Origin: Verrucomicrobia subdivision 3 bacterium UBA693
GTDB lineage: Bacteria; Verrucomicrobiota; Verrucomicrobiia; Limisphaerales; UBA8199
DNA: 22,252 nucleotides
Reading direction: 5' to 3'
NCBI GenBank assembly: GCA_002298785.1
Contig: DBMR01000048.1
Location: 1 to 22,252 of the forward strand
The translations under genes and the position numbers were made by a program. This document shows positions 1 through 7,749 of the stretch, piece by piece (position 1 is the first letter of the stretch; each line of letters opens with the position of its first letter). The notes under the pieces are model-generated. The model did no database searches, was not told the DNA's origin, and saw only the letters and a list, made by a program, of their open reading frames with translations.

Positions 1-33
1 GCACGAAGGCCGTTCCTGCCGGTGAACAGATGC

Positions 34-1830
34 TCAGAATTTCCGATAGAGCGGCCCGTAGGTCGAGCAAGCCCGAAAATCTGCCGCTTCGGCATTGGCC
101 GTGCCGAAAGTGGTCCAGGCCGAAGGCCGGTGGATGCGCGTTTCGTCAACGTTGTGCATATAAACCGGGATGCGCAACATGGCAGCGAGGGCGATCAGAT
201 CCGCGCCGATGTGGCCGTAGCTGATGGTTCCATGGTTGGCTCCCCAGGCATTCATCACGGAATAGACGTCCCGGAATGGTCCACCGGGCAGCAGGTTGGG
301 CACAAACCAATGGCTGGGCCAGGTTGGATTAGTGCGCTCTTCCAGCACCGAATAAATGCTCTGCGGCAAATCCACGAAGCGGCCTTCGGCGATTTGCAGT
401 GCGGGTCCGGCGCCCTTGACCAGGTTAAGTCGGAACATGGTAGCCGGCATATCCGCGCGGGTCCCGTAGGCGCTGGAATAGCCGCCCCCTCGGAAATACT
501 CATACATTGCCGGCGGCCAGGTGGTGGCCTTCAGACAATCCAGTGCCTCAGCCGGCGAGATTTCCCAGAAGGGCTTCATTGCCGGCTGACCAGCTTTCGA
601 TTGGCCGCCACAACCATCAAGAGCCGCAGCGCCGGAATTAATGAGATGCAGCAGGCCGGGGGCGGCAGCGCCTTCAAGTTCCTGGCCCGTAACTCGTTTG
701 ACAGCTCCCGGACTCCAGTAAGTGCGCACGTCCGCAAATATTTGCGCCGTGTCCGTCAGCAGATGGCCGAGCAGCATACAGACACCATTCAAGGAGTCAT
801 TTTCAGTGGCGACTAACAACGGCTCCCGAATGCCGTTCCAGTCAAAGGAAGAGTTCAGAATCGCCTCGGGGAAGTCACCGTTGGGATAGTGGTCCGTCCA
901 TTGGCGTTGTCCTTGAAAGCCGGCGAGGATGGCGTTGTGGCCCATGGCTTCTTCCTCGAACCCGAGCTTAGCCAGGCGCCGGTTGCCGATCATCAGATCC
1001 CGGATGATCAGGGCGGTTTTCACCGTGAATTCCCACTCCCAGTCTTTGCGCTTGCGCGAGCGTTTCTGCTGGTTGTAATCCTTTCCTTCCGGACAGAACT
1101 TTTTCACCCAGGCCAGGGCGCGGGCAAACTCTTCACCATCGTAAATCTTCTCTTCCACGCGTCGAACCAACTCGGTCATGTCGGCACATTCCACGCGCAG
1201 GCCGAGGTAATCCTCGAAGAAATCCTGATTAACAATCGAGCCGGCAATCCCCATGGAAACGCCGCCCAGCGAGAGGTAGGATTTGCCTTTCATTGTAGCG
1301 ACGGACAAGCCGGCTTTGGCGAATCGCAAGAGCTTTTCCCGCACATCGGCGGGAATAACTTTGCTGCCAATGTCCTGAACATCCCTACCGTAGATGGTAA
1401 AGGCGGGGAAGCCCTTTTGGGTGTGCGCGGAGCTGACGGCAGCCAGGTAAACAGCGCCCGGGCGTTCTGTGCCATTGAATCCCCAGATCGCCTTGGGAAT
1501 TCCCGGCTCCATATCCATGGTCTCCGAGCCATAGCACCAGCAGGGGGTAACGGTCAGCGACGCCCCGACACCTTCCTTGCGGAATTTCTCCGCGGCCATC
1601 GCCGCCTCGACCACGCCGCCGATGCAGCGGTCGGCGATGACGCATTCCACCGGCAAACCATTGGAATGGCGCAACTCGGCTTCCAGGAGTCGGGCCACGG
1701 ACTTCGCCATGTCCATCGTGGTCTTTTCCAGCGACTCACGAACGCCTTTACGGCGCCCGTCAATCACGGGGCGAATTCCGATTTTAGGGAGGTCGCCAAT
1801 CAGGCGGTTGATAGGAGCATTAATTTTCAT
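34..1830 (-). CDS. fucI: L-fucose isomerase
   Basis: Cytoplasmic Mn-dependent ketol isomerase converting L-fucose to L-fuculose (the family also accepts D-arabinose), the first step of the fuculose-1-phosphate pathway. The product aligns essentially end to end with my memory of E. coli FucI (591 residues; 598 here). Family blocks visible include LPKIGIRPVIDGRR, TPCWCYGSET, WGFNGTERPGAVYLAA and SYLSLGGVSMGIAGSI. The metal and catalytic residues are present: Glu343 in ATENDSLNG, Asp367 in FADVRTYW and His533 in GANHG. I chose the ATG at 1830; an in-frame GTG at 1851 would add seven residues, but homologues begin close to the LPKIG block and a small hairpin sits at 1851-1872. The gene stands about 260 bp from the exporter operon, so it probably has its own promoter. 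No fuculokinase, aldolase or fucose permease gene lies in the window. Function is confident; only the start is uncertain. Confidence 0.96.
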   Translation of the reverse strand: MKINAPINRLIGDLPKIGIRPVIDGRRKGVRESLEKTTMDMAKSVARLLEAELRHSNGLPVECVIADRCIGGVVEAAMAAEKFRKEGVGASLTVTPCWCYGSETMDMEPGIPKAIWGFNGTERPGAVYLAAVSSAHTQKGFPAFTIYGRDVQDIGSKVIPADVREKLLRFAKAGLSVATMKGKSYLSLGGVSMGIAGSIVNQDFFEDYLGLRVECADMTELVRRVEEKIYDGEEFARALAWVKKFCPEGKDYNQQKRSRKRKDWEWEFTVKTALIIRDLMIGNRRLAKLGFEEEAMGHNAILAGFQGQRQWTDHYPNGDFPEAILNSSFDWNGIREPLLVATENDSLNGVCMLLGHLLTDTAQIFADVRTYWSPGAVKRVTGQELEGAAAPGLLHLINSGAAALDGCGGQSKAGQPAMKPFWEISPAEALDCLKATTWPPAMYEYFRGGGYSSAYGTRADMPATMFRLNLVKGAGPALQIAEGRFVDLPQSIYSVLEERTNPTWPSHWFVPNLLPGGPFRDVYSVMNAWGANHGTISYGHIGADLIALAAMLRIPVYMHNVDETRIHRPSAWTTFGTANAEAADFRACSTYGPLYRKF

Positions 1831-1850
1831 AGCACTAATTGTTTTGGCCA

Positions 1851-1872
1851 CCCGGCGGACTTTTTAGCCGGG
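1851..1872. other. Small inverted repeat upstream of fucI
   Basis: Arms cccggc (1851-1856) and gccggg (1867-1872) are perfect complements around a 10-nt loop. They lie just upstream of the preferred fucI ATG, in the presumed 5' untranslated region, and overlap the alternative GTG start. It could be a weak translational or transcriptional element, or chance in GC-rich DNA. No poly-T tract follows on the minus strand, so it is not a canonical terminator. Confidence 0.25.
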
Positions 1873-1914
1873 AAGTAGTAATTTCAAAGGGTCCTGAAAC
1901 TGGTTCATCAGGAG

Positions 1915-1969
1915 ATCGCAGGCGCTGCTCGTTCCGAAACCTGCGGACCCCGCGCCTGTAGCCTGCGAT
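1915..1969. other. 9-bp inverted repeat in the fucI upstream region
   Basis: The arms atcgcaggc (1915-1923) and gcctgcgat (1961-1969) are perfect inverted copies separated by 37 nt, within the 260-bp gap between the exporter operon and fucI. They could form a hairpin downstream of the last exporter gene or mark a dimeric regulator site for fucI. No T-tract is seen on the minus strand after the stem. The rest of the gap shows no convincing gene; one 99-codon reading frame (1864-2163) overlaps the permease 3' end and looks non-coding. Confidence 0.3.
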
Positions 1970-2090
1970 TGTTCCATGTGTGCCATGCTAAAGCAGTGTT
2001 TCCATGGCAAACAAGCAGTTTCCGGGCAACCATTTGCCGTAGAGCGGGGCACGCTGCGCGCGGCGATCCCTGGGCACGGGAATATTAAGC

Positions 2091-3197
2091 TTATCCGAGG
2101 CGGCGGCGAAACATCCAGTTGGCGGCGCCCAATGTTCCAACGGCAATCACCAGGAGTGGCCAAAGGTGCCGTAACAGAGCTGCTGCTCCCAGGTCCTTAA
2201 GGAAAACGCTCTTCACGATGACGATGAAATGGCGGAGTGGATTGAGCCAATCCAGGTATTGCAGCCAAACAGGCATGTTTTCAACCGGCGAGGGGAATCC
2301 TGACAGGAGGATCGCTGGCATCACGAAGCTGAATACGCCTAAGAACGCCTGTTGCTGGGTGGCGCATAGGGAAGAAATCAGAAGTCCAAATCCCGCCAGA
2401 GCCAGGATGTAAAAGACCATGCTGCCATAAAGCAGCAGCAGCGAACCCTGGAAGGGGATCCGATAGACGAAGACCCCGGCGGACAGAATGATCGTGGCCT
2501 GACCCATGGCGACGAGCATGGCCGGGATGGTTTTGCCCACCATGATCATTCCCGGAGTGAGCGGCGACACCAGGAGTTGGTCAAAGGTGCCCTGTTCGCG
2601 TTCACGAGCCACCGAGAGCGAGGTCACGATCAGCGCGCTAATCGTGGTGATGATCGCCACGAGGCTGGGCACGATGTGCCGCACGTAGTCCAGGTTCGGA
2701 TTAAACCAGTAACGCACCACCAGTTTGGAAAGTTGGGGGCCCCCGCGATTGGTGGTTCGTTCATCATTGTAGTCCTGGACGATCTGTTGAACATAGCCGA
2801 ACACGATTTGAGCGCTGTTCGAGCGGCGGCCATCCAGAATGGCTTGGATCGCTGCCGGGCGCCCGGCGAGCACGGCGCGCGAAAAATCTGAGGGAAATCG
2901 CAGGACGATGAGCGCCTCCTGGTTGTCGATGGCTCGGCGCAAATCGACTTCGCTGTGCAGGTCGAGAACCTGGGTGAAGGCCTGCGCTCGGGAAAGCCGC
3001 TGTACGAGCTCGATGGATTCGCCGCCGTTGTCCTCATTAAAAACTGCCAGAGTGTTGTTTTTGACCTCGAGCGTGGCAGCGAAGGGGAACAGCGCAAGTT
3101 GCAAAAACACCGGCACGATCAGAAGCGCGCGGCTCTGGCGGTCCTGCAATAATCCTTGCAGTTCCTTGACGATCAAACTGGCGATGCGCGAAAGCAT
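2091..3197 (-). CDS. ybhR: ABC-2 type exporter permease, YbhR-like
   Basis: Inner-membrane permease subunit of a YbhGFSR-type efflux complex, 368 residues, the usual length. It has an N-terminal membrane segment (about residues 24-42), then a periplasmic domain of roughly 130 residues, then about five hydrophobic segments from residue 173 to 355. The ABC-2 family motif VAREREQGTFDQLLVSPLT spans residues 197-215, and the protein ends in an RRR anchor. The ATG at 3197 lies 2 bp after the stop of the preceding permease gene. A longer reading frame to 3296 would overlap that gene and was rejected. It is the last gene of the operon. The substrate is not evident from sequence; E. coli YbhFSR is known for drug and sodium/lithium efflux. 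The symbol is assigned by architecture and order. Confidence 0.9.
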   Translation of the reverse strand: MLSRIASLIVKELQGLLQDRQSRALLIVPVFLQLALFPFAATLEVKNNTLAVFNEDNGGESIELVQRLSRAQAFTQVLDLHSEVDLRRAIDNQEALIVLRFPSDFSRAVLAGRPAAIQAILDGRRSNSAQIVFGYVQQIVQDYNDERTTNRGGPQLSKLVVRYWFNPNLDYVRHIVPSLVAIITTISALIVTSLSVAREREQGTFDQLLVSPLTPGMIMVGKTIPAMLVAMGQATIILSAGVFVYRIPFQGSLLLLYGSMVFYILALAGFGLLISSLCATQQQAFLGVFSFVMPAILLSGFPSPVENMPVWLQYLDWLNPLRHFIVIVKSVFLKDLGAAALLRHLWPLLVIAVGTLGAANWMFRRRLG

Positions 3198-3199
3198 GG

Positions 3200-4330
3200 C
3201 TATTCCAGGCGGCGCCGGGTCTTTAGCGCCGTGAGTCCGACGAAGAAGAGAGCGGCGGCCAGCAGAAACAAACCGCTGCGCAGCAATACCGGCCAAACGC
3301 TTCCCGCCTGAAAAATGGTCTGCATGGCGGTTACGAAATATCGGGCGGGGATCAGGTACGTGAAGGCTTGAATCACCTCGGGCATGCTGCGGATTTCATA
3401 AATGAACCCGGAAAGCATGAGGGCGGGGAGAAAAGCGGCATTTAGCGCCGCTTGAGCCGCGTTGAACTGATTCCGCAAAACCGTAGAAAGCAACAGCCCA
3501 AGGCCCAGGCCGCTGCCCAGGAATAAGCTGCCCACGACCCATAGCACGAGCAACGACCCTCGAAACGGCACCCGCAGGAGCACGACGGCCACCCCGACGC
3601 ACATGAAAAGGGAGAGGATTCCCAGGGCGTAATAGGGCAGGAGTTTGCTCAGCAGTAGCTCCGCGCGAGTCACCGGCGAGGCCAATAGCGCCTCCATCGT
3701 TCCGCGCTCCCATTCCCGGGCGATCACCAGTGAAGTCAGCAAAGCGCCAATGACCGTCATGATGATCGTGATGGATCCCGGGATCAGGTAATTGCGGCTT
3801 TCGGCCGATGGATTGAACCAGAACCGAGGTTCGACGGAGATGGCAGGGGGCGGCGTTTCGCCGCGTTCCGCCGCGCGCTGCTTCAGCCAACCGTTCCAGG
3901 CGCCGAAGACATAGTTTTGCACGAAATTCGCCGTGTTGGGTTCCGAGCCATCAGCCACTACCAACAAAGGAGCAGTTCCGCCTGGCCGTCTCAGTTGCTC
4001 AGCAAAGTCCACCGGCACCACGACGAATCCGCGTACCTTTCCTTCAATCATGGCTTGTTCCATCTCCCGCCGATTTTGGCCGGCGGTGACCCGCAGATAC
4101 GGCGACCCGTACAGGTTGTCCGCAAAGCGCCGGGCTTCAGGACTGGTATCTTCCAGCACCAGGCCCAACCTGAGGGCGGTCGAGTCGAGATTAATGCCGT
4201 AGCCAAAGATGAAGAGCATCACCACCGGCAACAGGAAGGCGATGATATTGCTGCTGGGATCGCGGAGGATTTGCCACGTTTCTTTGCGGCAAAGGGCGTA
4301 GAGTCGGCGCATGGAGACTGGCGTGCTCAT
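3200..4330 (-). CDS. ybhS: ABC-2 type exporter permease, YbhS-like
   Basis: Second inner-membrane permease of the exporter, 376 residues. The N-terminal segment (about residues 28-47) is followed by a periplasmic domain (about 50-180) and five or so membrane helices (about 184-206, 230-255, 258-284, 295-312 and 346-367). The diagnostic ABC-2 stretch AREWERGTMEALLASPVT (204-221) parallels the one in the next gene, and the two permeases are paralogues expected to form a heterodimer. Its ATG overlaps the stop of the ATPase gene in a 4-bp ATGA junction, so translation is probably coupled. A good Shine-Dalgarno (AGGAAA) lies about 8 nt upstream, inside the ATPase coding region. Confidence 0.92.
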   Translation of the reverse strand: MSTPVSMRRLYALCRKETWQILRDPSSNIIAFLLPVVMLFIFGYGINLDSTALRLGLVLEDTSPEARRFADNLYGSPYLRVTAGQNRREMEQAMIEGKVRGFVVVPVDFAEQLRRPGGTAPLLVVADGSEPNTANFVQNYVFGAWNGWLKQRAAERGETPPPAISVEPRFWFNPSAESRNYLIPGSITIIMTVIGALLTSLVIAREWERGTMEALLASPVTRAELLLSKLLPYYALGILSLFMCVGVAVVLLRVPFRGSLLVLWVVGSLFLGSGLGLGLLLSTVLRNQFNAAQAALNAAFLPALMLSGFIYEIRSMPEVIQAFTYLIPARYFVTAMQTIFQAGSVWPVLLRSGLFLLAAALFFVGLTALKTRRRLE

Positions 4331-6057
4331 GAACTGCTTTCCTGGGTTTCTGCTTCCACCAGTGAAATGAACGCATCCTCCATCGAAGGGTCTGGATGTT
4401 CCTTGGTGGCCACCTGGTCCTGCAGTTGATCGGGAGTGCCGGCGGCAATGATCTTGCCACGGAATACCAGCGCGATGCGGTCGCAGTATTCAGCCTCATC
4501 CATGAAATGCGTGGTCACGACAACGGTAACGCCTTTCTCGACCACCCCGTTGATATGAGTCCAGAATTCGCGGCGGGTCACTGGGTCTACGCCGGAAGTC
4601 GGCTCATCCAGAAACACGATGGACGGTTCGTGCATGACAGCGCAGGCTAGCGCCAGGCGCTGTTTGAACCCGAGCGACAGTGTGTCCGGGGTGGTGTCGA
4701 GGTAAGGGTGCAGCTTGAAGATCTCGACCATCCCTTCCACGGCTTGGCGTTGTCGTTCGCCGCGCAGACCGTAGGCGCCGGAAAAGAACTTCAGGTTCTG
4801 CCGAACCGTGAGATTGCTATATTGTGAAAATTTCTGCGCCATGTAACCGAGTTGCTGCCGGGCCTGGCTGGCGCTGGTTTTTAGATCGAAACCCATCACG
4901 CGCGCGGTGCCGGACGTGGGCGTGAGCAACCCGCACAGCATGCGGAAAGTAGTGGATTTGCCGGCCCCATTGGGGCCAAGGAGACCGAATATCTCCCCTC
5001 GTTTGACTGCAAAGTTGACATGATCCGTGGCCGCAAAATTGCCAAATTTCTTAGTCAAATCGACGGCCTCGACTACCGTGTCATGGTTTCCCGGGACGGG
5101 AGCTAGTTTTTGAGCCAGCGCCGAATCACCTCCGGGGCCTCCGCCGAGGGCCTCGATAAATGCATCCTCGAACCGTGGTGTCACGGGCACAAGTCCGGCG
5201 CGCGGACCGGCGTCGAGTTCGCCCAGGTTTAGCGGGGCCGAGCCAGGTCGGAGGACCAGGCGCACATTGTGACCTTGGATCACTCCGTCCATTACCTCAG
5301 GTCGGCGCAGTGCCCGCGCGAGCAATTGCCGACGGCTGCCGGTGACTCCCCGGATCTGCCAACTGCGGTCATGGACGCGGCTGGTAAGTTCCTGGGGTTG
5401 GCCTGAGAAAATCAGCTTTCCGTCGTTCATCAGGAGCACCTCCTGACATAGTTCGGCTTCTTCGAGATAGGCGGTGCTCCATACGACCGCGAGCCCCTGG
5501 GCCACCAGTTCGTGGACCATTTTCCATAATTCACGGCGCGAGATGGGGTCCACTCCCACTCCCGGTTCATCGAGCAACAGCAGTCGAGGGTGGCCGAGCA
5601 GCGCGCAGGCCAGCCCAAGCTTCTGCTTCATGCCCCCAGACAACTTGCCAGCAAAGCGGGTGGTAAAACGACTCAAGTCGGTGAATTCCAGCAAACGCTT
5701 GAACGTGGTGATTCGCTCCTCACCAAGGACCCCGCGCAAATCAGCGTGGAGTTCCAGATTTTCCATCACCGACAAATCCTCGTACAAGCCAAACTTTTGC
5801 GGCATGTAGCCAATGAACTCCCGCAGCTTAGCGGGATCGGAAATGGGGTCCAGTCCATCAACTTGAATTCTGCCGGAGGTTGGCGCCAACAAACCGGCCA
5901 TAAGCCGCATCAGAGTGGTTTTGCCGGCGCCGTCAGGCCCGATGAGACCGGTGATTCTACCTCGGAACAGCACAGCGGAGAGTCCTTCCAGCGCCGGTTG
6001 TTTCGAGCGCGGAAAGACTTTTCGTACTGCATCGAGGTGAACCAGGGCTTCGCTCAC
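4327..6057 (-). CDS. ybhF: Fused dual-domain ABC transporter ATPase, YbhF-like
   Basis: Cytoplasmic motor of the exporter: two nucleotide-binding domains in one 576-residue chain, matching E. coli YbhF in length and layout. Domain 1 (about 1-230) has Walker A GPDGAGKT (40-47), signature LSGGMKQ (139-145) and Walker B LLLLDEP (159-165). Domain 2 (about 326-550) has Walker A GPNGAGKST (361-369), signature LSLGFKQ (460-466), Walker B VFLDEP and an H-loop His at 517. The equivalent position in domain 1 is Ala196. The H-loop change in domain 1 and the altered signature in domain 2 would fall in the same composite ATP site, predicting one degenerate and one active site. Translation starts with GTG, 27 bp after the adaptor gene; the 3' end overlaps the permease start by 4 bp. 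Confidence 0.94.
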   Translation of the reverse strand: MSEALVHLDAVRKVFPRSKQPALEGLSAVLFRGRITGLIGPDGAGKTTLMRLMAGLLAPTSGRIQVDGLDPISDPAKLREFIGYMPQKFGLYEDLSVMENLELHADLRGVLGEERITTFKRLLEFTDLSRFTTRFAGKLSGGMKQKLGLACALLGHPRLLLLDEPGVGVDPISRRELWKMVHELVAQGLAVVWSTAYLEEAELCQEVLLMNDGKLIFSGQPQELTSRVHDRSWQIRGVTGSRRQLLARALRRPEVMDGVIQGHNVRLVLRPGSAPLNLGELDAGPRAGLVPVTPRFEDAFIEALGGGPGGDSALAQKLAPVPGNHDTVVEAVDLTKKFGNFAATDHVNFAVKRGEIFGLLGPNGAGKSTTFRMLCGLLTPTSGTARVMGFDLKTSASQARQQLGYMAQKFSQYSNLTVRQNLKFFSGAYGLRGERQRQAVEGMVEIFKLHPYLDTTPDTLSLGFKQRLALACAVMHEPSIVFLDEPTSGVDPVTRREFWTHINGVVEKGVTVVVTTHFMDEAEYCDRIALVFRGKIIAAGTPDQLQDQVATKEHPDPSMEDAFISLVEAETQESSS

Positions 6058-6084
6058 GGGAACTCGGGTTGGCGGTTCTGGAGG

Positions 6085-7068
6085 CTATTTCGGGGCCAGC
6101 CTGATGGTTACAGGCATGCCTTGCCGCAGGCCCTCATCCGGATCGCTGACGACGACGCGGATCCGGTAAACCAGCGCGGTGCGCAGTTCTGTCGTTTCCA
6201 CGGTTTTTGGGGTAAACTCCGCGCGCGGCGAAATGAAGCCCACTTGGCCATGGTAGGGTCGGTCCCGGAGTGAATCGGTGTAGATTTCGAGAGGCATTCC
6301 GGGGTGGATTCGTCCGAGGTCCGGTTCATGAATATAAGCCCGCACCCAGACCGGGTCCCGAAGTGAAACCGTGAATACCGTCGTGCCCGCCTGCAGAATC
6401 GCTCCGGCTTCCTGCGCGCGGGTAAGGATGACTCCATCAGAGGGTGCGGTCAGGACGGCATCCCTGACTGCGAGTTCGGTGGCGGCTAGCGCCGCTTCGG
6501 CCTGCATCAGATCCGCCCGGGCCTGGGCGATGTCTTCAACCCGGAAACCGGCCTCGAGCAGGGCCAGACTTTCGCGTGCGGAGGCAAGGCGCGCTGCGGC
6601 TTCACGGCTGGCAGCTTCCGCATTGTCGCGGTCCTGGATGGAGACACCGTTGACCGATAGAATTTCTTCCGCCCGCTTGAAATTCACCTCCGCGTTGGCG
6701 GCGGTGACTTCGCGTTCGCGGACGAGAGCTTTGGCTTGAGCGATCTCCTGGGGACGATTACCCGCCTCACGCAGCGCTAATCGCGCGCGCAGCGACTCGA
6801 CCTGGGCCTTGGCGCTCGCGACCTGGTTGCGATAGGGTTCGTCATCCAGATTGGCCAGCACCGCACCACGTTTCACCGCGTCTCCTTCGTCATAAGCCAG
6901 TTTCGTTAGCTTGCCGCCGACGCGGAAGCCGAGATTGACTTCCCGGATGTCCACGTTGCCATACAACGTCAGTTGAGCCTCCGCCTCACGCTGATGCTGG
7001 TGAATATACCAACGCACCCCGGCGGTTAGGCCGATCAAAATGATTAGAATGGGAATTAACTTTTTCAC
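6085..7068 (-). CDS. ybhG: HlyD/MFP-family periplasmic adaptor, YbhG-like
   Basis: Membrane-fusion adaptor linking the ABC exporter to an outer-membrane channel, 327 residues (E. coli YbhG is about 332). A single N-terminal anchor (residues 4-20) precedes the first half of a lipoyl/barrel-sandwich domain (GNVDIREVNLGFRVGGKL, then YDEGDAVKRGAVLANLD). A long alanine-, arginine- and glutamate-rich coiled-coil hairpin covers about 80-205. The second lipoyl half follows (APSDGVILTRAQEAGAILQAG), then a beta-barrel domain to the C-terminus. The start is GTG, with AGGAAA about 10 nt upstream, 22 bp after the zinc-ribbon membrane protein gene. No TolC-like outer-membrane protein is encoded in the window, so the channel must lie elsewhere. 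Confidence 0.92.
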   Translation of the reverse strand: MKKLIPILIILIGLTAGVRWYIHQHQREAEAQLTLYGNVDIREVNLGFRVGGKLTKLAYDEGDAVKRGAVLANLDDEPYRNQVASAKAQVESLRARLALREAGNRPQEIAQAKALVREREVTAANAEVNFKRAEEILSVNGVSIQDRDNAEAASREAAARLASARESLALLEAGFRVEDIAQARADLMQAEAALAATELAVRDAVLTAPSDGVILTRAQEAGAILQAGTTVFTVSLRDPVWVRAYIHEPDLGRIHPGMPLEIYTDSLRDRPYHGQVGFISPRAEFTPKTVETTELRTALVYRIRVVVSDPDEGLRQGMPVTIRLAPK

Positions 7069-7090
7069 GGTGGGTTATTTCCTGGAAAGC

Positions 7091-7681
7091 TCACAGCGGA
7101 GGCAAATGTTCCGAGGCCTTGAGGGACCGGCATTCGGCGCAAATGACCGCATCGAGTTCGGGGTTATGCCGGGACAGATTCCTGAATTCCGCCAGGTCGC
7201 TGGGTGCGATCGTGCGGTGGGTTTTGCCGCAAGTCGGGCACACCGGCGAGACGTTCGCTGTCACGCGCAGGGCCTGGCGGATGCTTTTGAGTTCCGCCGC
7301 CAGGGCGTCCCGACGGTCCAGTTCCAATCTGATTTTTGCGATGGTGACGGCGTTGATCACGAACGCGGCAAAATGAACCGTGCTGTTCCACCAAAAGGAA
7401 AAGTGGGAAGAGTATTTGGCGCCGGCGAAGGCATCCGCCAAAAACCAGGTTACCGTGGCTCCCAATGCCACGGCGATGCCCGGCCATCGTCCCAGGTACC
7501 AGCCCGCCAGGCCGACCGGGGCCGAGTAAAATACGAAGAAGCCGAGTTCGTATCCCGTCAGGTAATCCACCCAGCCCAACAGGAACAGGAGGATAAAGCA
7601 GGCAGTCAGGATAAGAACCGGGCGTCGAGGTGGTCGAGGCACCTTGGTCTCACCACCAGGTTCGGAGTTGCCGGCATTCAT
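7091..7681 (-). CDS. Membrane protein with C-terminal zinc-ribbon-like motif
   Basis: A 196-residue protein that I cannot assign to a named family. After a proline- and arginine-rich N-terminus come about four hydrophobic segments (about 21-36, 46-61, 66-84 and 98-116). They resemble the small sensory membrane domains attached to some kinases and cyclases. A short charged helix (117-140) leads to a cytoplasmic tail with Cys148-x2-Cys151 and Cys181-x2-Cys184, spaced as a zinc ribbon. No kinase, cyclase or DNA-binding output domain is present. It is the first gene of the exporter operon, 22 bp before the adaptor gene, so it may sense or regulate export, or be an accessory subunit. The ATG at 7681 has a GAGAGAGG purine stretch upstream. 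Confidence 0.75.
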   Translation of the reverse strand: MNAGNSEPGGETKVPRPPRRPVLILTACFILLFLLGWVDYLTGYELGFFVFYSAPVGLAGWYLGRWPGIAVALGATVTWFLADAFAGAKYSSHFSFWWNSTVHFAAFVINAVTIAKIRLELDRRDALAAELKSIRQALRVTANVSPVCPTCGKTHRTIAPSDLAEFRNLSRHNPELDAVICAECRSLKASEHLPPL

Positions 7682-7749
7682 ACTGTCACCGCCTCTCTCG
7701 GGCGATTTCCAAGGTAATGACGGTGTCGAAGCCTGGTAGGTCTTCCGAG

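Noticed and set aside
22..816. 264-codon plus-strand reading frame at the left edge
   Set aside because: It is antisense to fucI, with low-complexity composition and no recognisable motif.
889..1878. 329-codon plus-strand reading frame opposite fucI
   Set aside because: It lies antisense to a strongly conserved gene, its translation has no recognisable domain, and long antisense frames are common in GC-rich DNA.
1864..2163. 99-codon minus-strand frame between the exporter and fucI
   Set aside because: It overlaps the 3' end of the permease gene in another frame and has no family-like features or ribosome binding site.
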